The notes under the pieces: generated by a model
What the model was told of the DNA's origin: nothing
What the model saw: only the letters and a program-made list of their open reading frames with translations
Database searches by the model: none
Translations under genes and position numbers: made by a program
Shown here: positions 59,187 through 64,000 of the stretch, piece by piece
Numbering within the stretch: the stretch's first letter is position 1
Layout: the number at the start of each line of letters is the position of its first letter
Origin: Geodermatophilus sabuli
Lineage (GTDB): Bacteria; Actinomycetota; Actinomycetes; Mycobacteriales; Geodermatophilaceae
DNA: 64,000 bases
Direction: 5' to 3'
Assembly (NCBI RefSeq): GCF_010686765.1
Contig: NZ_JAAGWF010000008.1
Location: 1-64,000 of the forward strand

Positions 59187-60185
59187 TCAGTCGAGGACGG
59201 CGGTGTCCTCGGCGTGCCGGATGCCCAGCTGGTCGGCCGCCTGGCCCAGCACCGCCTGCACGGCGAGGGTGTCGGCCAGCGGCATGACCGTGCTCTCCGT
59301 GCGTCCCGCCCGCAGGCACTCGGTCACCTCGGCGAGCTCGTGCGCGTATCCGGTGCCCGCCTGAGGGCGGGTGATCGTCTCCGGCTCCGCCCCGGACCGG
59401 TGCAGGACGATCGTCTGCGGGTGGTGGAACCGGGGGAGGACGTCGATCCAGCCCGTCGTCCCGAAGACGCGCGCCTGGCCGGGGAGCGCGTAGCGCAGCG
59501 AGGTCGTGAGGGTGGCCGACCGCCCGTCCCCGTACCCCAGCAGCAGGCCGGCCTCGGCGTCTGCGCCGGTCGGGAACAGCGACCCGGCCACGGTGACGGT
59601 GTCCGGCGGACCGAGCAGCATCTGCGCGAACGACACGACGTACACGCCGAGGTCCAGCAGCGCACCACCGCCGAGCTCAAGGGCGAACAACCGGTCGTCG
59701 GGGTCGTAGTCGCGGGCCACGCCCAGGTCGGCCTGCACCGAGCGCACCTCGCCGATGGCGCCGTCGGCCACCAGGTGACGCAGCGCTCCGACGACCGGCT
59801 GGAAGCGGGTCCACATCGCCTCCATGACGAAGACCCCGCGGTCCCGCGCACGGTCGATCACCTCCGCCGCCCCGGCCGTGGTCGCGGTGAACGCCTTCTC
59901 CACCAGGAGCGCCTTGCCCGCCTCGATCGCGGCCAGCGCGATCGCCGCGTGCTGGGGATGCGGCGTCGCCACGTAGAGCACGTCGACGTCGGGATCGGCG
60001 ATGACCTCCGCGTAGGAGCCGTGCGCCCGCTCCAGCCCGTGCCGCTGCGCGAACGCGTGGGCGCGCTCGGCGGAGCGGGACGCGACCGCCACCGGCCGGG
60101 CGCCCGGCACGTGCGCGAAGTCGCCCATCACGCTCTCCGCGATGCGGCCCGGCCCGACGACGCCCCAGCGGATCTCTGCAGTCAC
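59187..60185 (-). CDS. Gfo/Idh/MocA-family oxidoreductase
   Basis: A 332-residue NAD(P)-dependent sugar-type dehydrogenase. The Rossmann motif is WGVVGPGRIAES, the catalytic-lysine motif EKAFTATT (EKP-like, with Ala for Pro), then the C-terminal beta sheet (LGGGALLDLGVYVVSF). Substrate unknown; trans-1,2-dihydrobenzenediol dehydrogenase-like members look closest. The GTG overlaps the VOC gene stop by 3 bases, so both are co-transcribed. Confidence 0.93.
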   Translation of the reverse strand: MTAEIRWGVVGPGRIAESVMGDFAHVPGARPVAVASRSAERAHAFAQRHGLERAHGSYAEVIADPDVDVLYVATPHPQHAAIALAAIEAGKALLVEKAFTATTAGAAEVIDRARDRGVFVMEAMWTRFQPVVGALRHLVADGAIGEVRSVQADLGVARDYDPDDRLFALELGGGALLDLGVYVVSFAQMLLGPPDTVTVAGSLFPTGADAEAGLLLGYGDGRSATLTTSLRYALPGQARVFGTTGWIDVLPRFHHPQTIVLHRSGAEPETITRPQAGTGYAHELAEVTECLRAGRTESTVMPLADTLAVQAVLGQAADQLGIRHAEDTAVLD

Positions 60186-60523
60186 CCGTCCGACGCTAGC
60201 GGGGACCCGAGACGCAGCAGGTCGCCGTCCGGGTCGACGTGCGCCCCCTCGCGCACTCCCCACGGCTTCTCCTCGGCGGCCGTGGTGTGCGCGACGTCGG
60301 CCCAGGCGGCGGAGACGGCGTCCGCGTCGGGCACGTGCAGGTGGACGGTGGACGCGGTGCGCAGCGGGTCGTGCCCCGGCACGACGGCCACGTGCAGCTC
60401 GAGCCCCTCCCAGGCGGCGAAGCCGTGGCTCTCGTCGTGCGCCGAGACGAGGAACCCGAGTTCCGCGCAGTACCGCAGGGCGCGGACCAGGTCGGTCACC
60501 GGGAGGACCGGGGACGCCCGCAC
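60182..60523 (-). CDS. VOC (glyoxalase/bleomycin-resistance) family protein
   Basis: A 113-residue single VOC domain: PVLPVTDLVRALRYCAELGF, GFAAWEGLELHVAV, HLHVPDADAVSAAWADV, PWGVREGAHVDPDGDLLRLG. Metal and substrate roles cannot be assigned; the family includes antibiotic-binding proteins and dioxygenases. The GTG start is weakly supported. It overlaps the downstream oxidoreductase. Confidence 0.88.
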   Translation of the reverse strand: MRASPVLPVTDLVRALRYCAELGFLVSAHDESHGFAAWEGLELHVAVVPGHDPLRTASTVHLHVPDADAVSAAWADVAHTTAAEEKPWGVREGAHVDPDGDLLRLGSPLASDG

Positions 60524-60638
60524 CTCCGGGTGCTAGTGGGTCATGGCGGGCACACTCCCACGTGACCGCGCGTGCGGGGTCACCGATGGAGGCAGTGCCG
60601 CCGGCCGCGGGACCGGCGGACCGCAGCGAGGAGGCGCC

Positions 60639-60911
60639 GTGGCCGTGCTGATCGACACCCCCGTCTGGCCCTGGCGCGGGCGACGGTGGTCGCACCTGGT
60701 CAGCGACGTCTCCTACGACGAGCTGCACGCCTTCGTCGCCGCGGAGCTCGGCATCCCGCGCCGGGCGTTCCAGGGCGACCACTACGACGTCCCGGAGGAC
60801 CTCTACGACGTCGCGGTCGCCGCCGGGGCGGTCCCGGTCGGGGCCCGGGAGCTGCTCGGCCGGCTGACGGCCGCCGGGCTGCGGCTCAAGAAGGCGCGGC
60901 GCGGCGCCTGA
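60639..60911 (+). CDS. DUF4031 domain protein
   Basis: A 90-residue protein: VLIDTPVWPWRGRRWSHLVSD, DELHAFVAAELGIPRRAFQGDHYDVPEDLYD. This matches the small DUF4031 family, function unknown. GTG with GAGGAGG 5-6 bases upstream. Its 3' end overlaps the convergent HD-domain gene by 26 bases. Confidence 0.92.
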   Translation: MAVLIDTPVWPWRGRRWSHLVSDVSYDELHAFVAAELGIPRRAFQGDHYDVPEDLYDVAVAAGAVPVGARELLGRLTAAGLRLKKARRGA

Positions 60912-61518
60912 GCAGCACCAGCTCGGCCGCCAGGTTGGCGCGCGCGGTCTCCGTCCACGGCTGGGCCGCCGCGGTCCGGTACAAGGCCGGCAGGCCGAGC
61001 AGGTGCTCCAGGACGGCGATCCGGCCCGCGGTGAACTCCTCGTCGGACAGGTGCGCGTACTCCTCCCTGATGGCGGAGGCGTAGCCGGCGTAGGCGTCCG
61101 GCGGGCCGGCCAGCACGGCGAGGTCGGCGTCGCAGAGCACCGCGCCGTCCGCGTCGTCCTCCGCCGGGTCGTGACCGGCGGTCAGCAGCACGAGGCGGAC
61201 CACCTCGTCGAGCCGCGCGTCGGGGACCAGCCCGCGCAGCCCGGCCCGCGCCCGCTCGGCGCTGACCTGCTCGTTGTCCGCGCGGCGCGGGTCGTAGACC
61301 ACGTCGTGGTACCACGCGGCCAGCAGGACGGCGGACGGGTCGGTCGCGGCGGAGGCGAGTTCACCGACCAGCCCGAGCACCGCGGCCAGGTGCGCGAGGT
61401 CGTGGTAGCGGCGGTGCGGCTCGCTCCACGCCGCCACCACCGCCGCCCACTCGGTGCGCGAGGTGGGGGAGTCCCCGGCCAGCTCCGCCCAGGCCTCGAA
61501 GTCCACCGGCCCGCTCAT
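60886..61518 (-). CDS. HD-domain protein
   Basis: A 210-residue metal-dependent phosphohydrolase-like protein. PHRRYHDLAHL supplies an early His, AAWYHDVVYDP is the HD pair and CDADLAVLAGPP the distal Asp. Its relatives are small predicted HD phosphohydrolases whose substrate is unknown. The ATG overlaps the stop of the M20 peptidase gene by 4 bases. Confidence 0.92.
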   Translation of the reverse strand: MSGPVDFEAWAELAGDSPTSRTEWAAVVAAWSEPHRRYHDLAHLAAVLGLVGELASAATDPSAVLLAAWYHDVVYDPRRADNEQVSAERARAGLRGLVPDARLDEVVRLVLLTAGHDPAEDDADGAVLCDADLAVLAGPPDAYAGYASAIREEYAHLSDEEFTAGRIAVLEHLLGLPALYRTAAAQPWTETARANLAAELVLLRRRAAPS

Positions 61519-62786
61519 CGGACACCGCAGGAGCGCAGGGTCAGCAGCGCGAGGGCGCGCGCGGCGGTGACCAGCTCGGCGATCGGCACCCGTTCGAGGG
61601 GACCGTGCGCGAGCTGCAGGTCGCCGGGCCCGTAGTGCAGCGTCGGCACCCCCGCGGCGGCGTACTGCCGCAGGTCGCTGCCGGCGGCGATGGCCCGCTC
61701 GGGCGGGGACGTCGCGCCGGTGTCGGCGACCGCCCGCTGCACCGCGGGAAGCAGGGGGTGGCCGGTCGGCAGCGAGCCGCTGGCGAAGCTCCCCCCGGTC
61801 CAGGTGAGCCGCACCGGGTGCGCGGCCAGCCAGGGATGGCCGGTGCAGACCGCGGCCAGCCGCTCCTCGAACGCCGCCCGAGCCTGCGCGACGGGCTCGC
61901 CCAGCCGGACGCCGTAGCGCCCGTCGGCGACCAGCCGGTCGGGCACCGAGCTGGCCCAGTCGCCGGCCTGCACCCGGCCGATGCTGATGCCGTACGGGTA
62001 CCGGGCTCCGCCGAACCGGGGATCTGCGTCGAGCTGGCGCTGCGCCTCGAACTCCCGCAGCGCGTCGTGCACCACCTGGAACAGCTCGACCGCGCTCACG
62101 CCCTGGTCGCGGTGGGCGGCGTGGGCCGCGTGCCCGGTCACCTCCAGCCGGAAGGTGAGCGCACCGGCGTTGGCCGTGACCACGGCACCCGCCGTCGGCT
62201 CGGGGATGACGCACAGGTCGCCGCGGTGCCCCCGCTGCAGCGTCGCCCAGGCGCCCAGACCGCCGTCCTCCTCGCCGACGACGGCGTGCACCGCGACCGG
62301 CCGGACCAGCCGTACCCCCGCCGTCCGGACCGCGGCCAGGGCGGCGAGCGAGGCGACGACCCCGGCCTTCATGTCGCACGCCCCGCGGCCGTGCACCGCG
62401 CCGTCGGCGATGCGCGGGTCGAACGGGTCACCGCGCCACAGCGACCGGTCCCCGGCCGGGACGACGTCGGTGTGGCCGGAGAGCACGAGCGCCGGCCGGC
62501 CTTCCTCGGCGGCGGGGAGGGTGCCCACCACGCCCCACGCCTCGGTGCGGCGGACCTCCTGACCCGGCGCGCCGGCATCGGTGGCGGCGGCGGTGAGGTC
62601 GACCGGCCAGCGGTCGACGTCGCAGCCGAGCTCCTCCAGCCAGTCGGCGACCAGGTGCTGGACCTCGCTCTCGGCCGCCGTCCCGCCGACCGACGGGACG
62701 GCGACCAGCTCGCGCAACCGGTCGACCGACCACTGCTCGTCCACGGCGGCGAGGACACGGGCCTCGGCATCGGTGAGGTCGGGCAC
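61515..62786 (-). CDS. M20-family metallopeptidase (ArgE/DapE-like)
   Basis: A 423-residue di-zinc amidohydrolase. Zinc ligands and catalytic residues are at expected places: H105 and D107 in SGHTDVVP, D138 in GRGACDMKAG, E172/E173 in GEEDGG, E196 in IPEPT. A dimerisation domain lies in the middle. Typical substrates are N-acyl amino acids or N-succinyl-diaminopimelate; DapE proper seems less likely given the context. GTG start. Confidence 0.93.
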   Translation of the reverse strand: MPDLTDAEARVLAAVDEQWSVDRLRELVAVPSVGGTAAESEVQHLVADWLEELGCDVDRWPVDLTAAATDAGAPGQEVRRTEAWGVVGTLPAAEEGRPALVLSGHTDVVPAGDRSLWRGDPFDPRIADGAVHGRGACDMKAGVVASLAALAAVRTAGVRLVRPVAVHAVVGEEDGGLGAWATLQRGHRGDLCVIPEPTAGAVVTANAGALTFRLEVTGHAAHAAHRDQGVSAVELFQVVHDALREFEAQRQLDADPRFGGARYPYGISIGRVQAGDWASSVPDRLVADGRYGVRLGEPVAQARAAFEERLAAVCTGHPWLAAHPVRLTWTGGSFASGSLPTGHPLLPAVQRAVADTGATSPPERAIAAGSDLRQYAAAGVPTLHYGPGDLQLAHGPLERVPIAELVTAARALALLTLRSCGVR

Positions 62787-62872
62787 CCGCGGAGTCTGGC
62801 ACGCAGGCCACGATCGGCCCCCGCGGCGAGCCCGGGCCCGGCGGCCGTCCCGGTGTGGTTGGCTCCGGCGCC

Positions 62873-63616
62873 GTGACCGCACCGCCTCCACCGCCCGGCT
62901 GGTACCCCGATCCGGCCGGGAGCGGCGGCGGTACCCGCTGGTGGGACGGCCAGGGCTGGACGCAGCACGTCCAGCAGGCCGCCCCGTCGCCGGCGCCGGC
63001 GGTCGCCGGGCGTCCGGGCCCCTCGCTCTACGACCAGCCCGTGCTCGTGGTGAGCCAGAAGACCAAGCTGATCGAGCTGACCAACGAGTACGCCGTGTCC
63101 GACGGGCAGGGCCAGCAGATCGGTGCCGTCGTCCAGGTCGGGCAGAGCGGGCTGAAGAAGGCCGTCCGGTTCGTGTCGAACCTGGACCAGTTCCTCACCC
63201 ACCGGTTGGAGGTCCGGGACGCCTCCGGCCCCGTCCTGGTGCTGACCCGGCCGGCGAAGCTGGTCAAGTCCCGGGTGGTGGTCGAGCGGCCCAACGGGCA
63301 GCCGCTGGGCGAGATCGTGCAGGCCACCGTGTTCGGCAAGATCCGGTTCGACCTGGTGGTGGGCGGTCACGTCGTCGGCGCGATCCAGGCCGAGAACTGG
63401 CGGGCCTGGGACTTCGCGATCACCGATGCGGCGGGCACGGAGGTGGCCCGGATCACCAAGGAGTGGGAGGGCCTCGCGCGGACGCTGTTCACCACCTCCG
63501 ACCGGTACGTCGTCCTCGTCCACTCCCGGTTGCCCGAGCCGCTGGCCAGCATGGTCATCGCCTCGGCACTGACCGTGGACACCGCCCTCAAGCAGGACGA
63601 CCGCGGCTTCAACTGA
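62873..63616 (+). CDS. DUF2510 plus scramblase/LURP-like protein
   Basis: A 247-residue protein. The N-terminal DUF2510 motif (GWYPDPAGSGGGTRWWDGQGW) is followed by a Pro-rich linker. A beta-barrel domain of the phospholipid scramblase/LURP-one type follows (VLVVSQKTKLIELTNEYAVSD; WRAWDFAITDAAGTEVARI; LFTTSDRYVVLVH). DUF2510 is often near the membrane and may serve as a tether. No membrane helix. The GTG is chosen just before DUF2510. Confidence 0.88.
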   Translation: MTAPPPPPGWYPDPAGSGGGTRWWDGQGWTQHVQQAAPSPAPAVAGRPGPSLYDQPVLVVSQKTKLIELTNEYAVSDGQGQQIGAVVQVGQSGLKKAVRFVSNLDQFLTHRLEVRDASGPVLVLTRPAKLVKSRVVVERPNGQPLGEIVQATVFGKIRFDLVVGGHVVGAIQAENWRAWDFAITDAAGTEVARITKEWEGLARTLFTTSDRYVVLVHSRLPEPLASMVIASALTVDTALKQDDRGFN

Positions 63617-63911
63617 TCGGTCCTGGCCGGTGTGACCGACGACGACCGGGGGTAGCCTCGGAGGTGTCCGGACCGGGCGATCTGTGTCCCCGGGTGCCAT
63701 TTGGATACCGCCTTCGCGGACCACCGCCCCGATCTCGGTCGGGGGCCTGGAGCCGCGTCGTGCAACTCGCCGCGAGGCGACCAGAGCCCGGTCCGGACCC
63801 CACTCGCAGCCCCCCGCCCCGCCGGCGGGTGCTGCTGTGTCCCCGAGGTGCCTCCGTCCGGCAGCCCGCTTACCGTGACGTGGGACACGGACCGGACGCC
63901 GAGGAGACACC
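63617..63911. other. 295-base region without a confident gene
   Basis: Short open frames exist on both strands but none has a ribosome site and consistent codon bias. It should contain the promoter of the transporter gene that starts at 63912. Confidence 0.6.
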
Positions 63912-64000
63912 ATGGCCGGCACGGTGCAGGGGCGGACGACGACCGGCGGGGAGTCGCACAAGCTCCCCGTGAAGACCCTCGTCTCGGCGAGCATCGGCAA
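63912..64000 (+). CDS. Start of a probable MFS transporter (partial)
   Basis: Only 29 codons are in the window (MAGTVQGRTT ... LVSASIG). GAGGAGA lies 7-8 bases before the ATG. The ending KTLVSASIG resembles the opening of metabolite:proton symporters of the MHS branch, which continue with GNAVEWYDW. Identification rests on that short resemblance only. Confidence 0.5.
   Translation, partial: MAGTVQGRTTTGGESHKLPVKTLVSASIG

Overview
The window is very GC-rich (nearly every codon ends in G or C), uses many GTG starts, and carries lsr2, carD, disA, a mycobacterial-type pan/nad/lysS/clpC block and CIRCE-controlled groEL. That places it in a high-GC actinobacterium. Protein style, together with a UAG-interrupted UGSC-family gene, points to Geodermatophilaceae (Geodermatophilus/Blastococcus/Modestobacter). 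The family assignment is inference. It looks like core chromosome: I see no prophage, insertion sequence, CRISPR array, rRNA or replication origin.

Layout. 0.1-1.9 kb: two-component system (minus). 2.0-5.9 kb: glycine betaine/choline-type ABC importer, with the ATPase divergent from two permeases and a binding protein whose domain order is circularly permuted. 6.0-16.1 kb: DUF6779 membrane coiled-coil protein, DUF2520 protein, panC-panD-nadB-nadC-coaX (pantothenate/CoA and NAD synthesis, mostly stop/start overlaps), lysS, lsr2, aquaporin. 16.4-24.2 kb: clpC, mutY, a small membrane protein, then lpqE-like lipoprotein, radA and disA on the minus strand. 24.3-28.4 kb: iron-sulfur cryptochrome/photolyase, ECF sigma factor with a membrane partner, UbiA prenyltransferase. 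28.5-32.6 kb: carD, ispD-ispF-cysS-rlmB. Much of 6-32 kb follows the gene order of Mycobacterium tuberculosis Rv3604c-Rv3579c, with lineage-specific insertions.

32.7-34.4 kb is the most notable locus. A UGSC-family gene is interrupted by one in-frame TAG exactly at the redox residue (TAG-Gly-Ser-Cys). A short hairpin of bacterial SECIS type follows, and the reading frame continues 107 codons to a TGA that overlaps the start of a partner gene. The best reading is a selenoprotein whose selenocysteine codon is UAG. At least six other genes in the window use TAG as a normal stop, so recoding must depend on context.

34.4-44.3 kb: DUF445 protein, HtrA-like protease, FetB-like permease, universal stress protein, a BtrH_N/DUF4872-like protein, tRNA-Thr(UGU), dodecin, DUF5313, CBS-domain protein, RarD, DUF3263. 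44.3-49.8 kb: LytR_C membrane protein, an exported hydrolase fused through one membrane helix to an ABC ATPase, and its permease. 49.8-56.0 kb: DUF1579, HAD phosphatase and a lipoprotein (minus); then a SAM-I riboswitch controlling threonine synthase, a cold-shock protein, and groEL behind two CIRCE operators. 56.4-64 kb: DUF72, an XRE regulator divergent from a second-type methionine aminopeptidase, a secreted low-complexity protein, Gfo/Idh/MocA oxidoreductase, VOC, DUF4031, HD and M20 proteins, a DUF2510/scramblase-like protein, and the first 29 codons of a probable MFS transporter.
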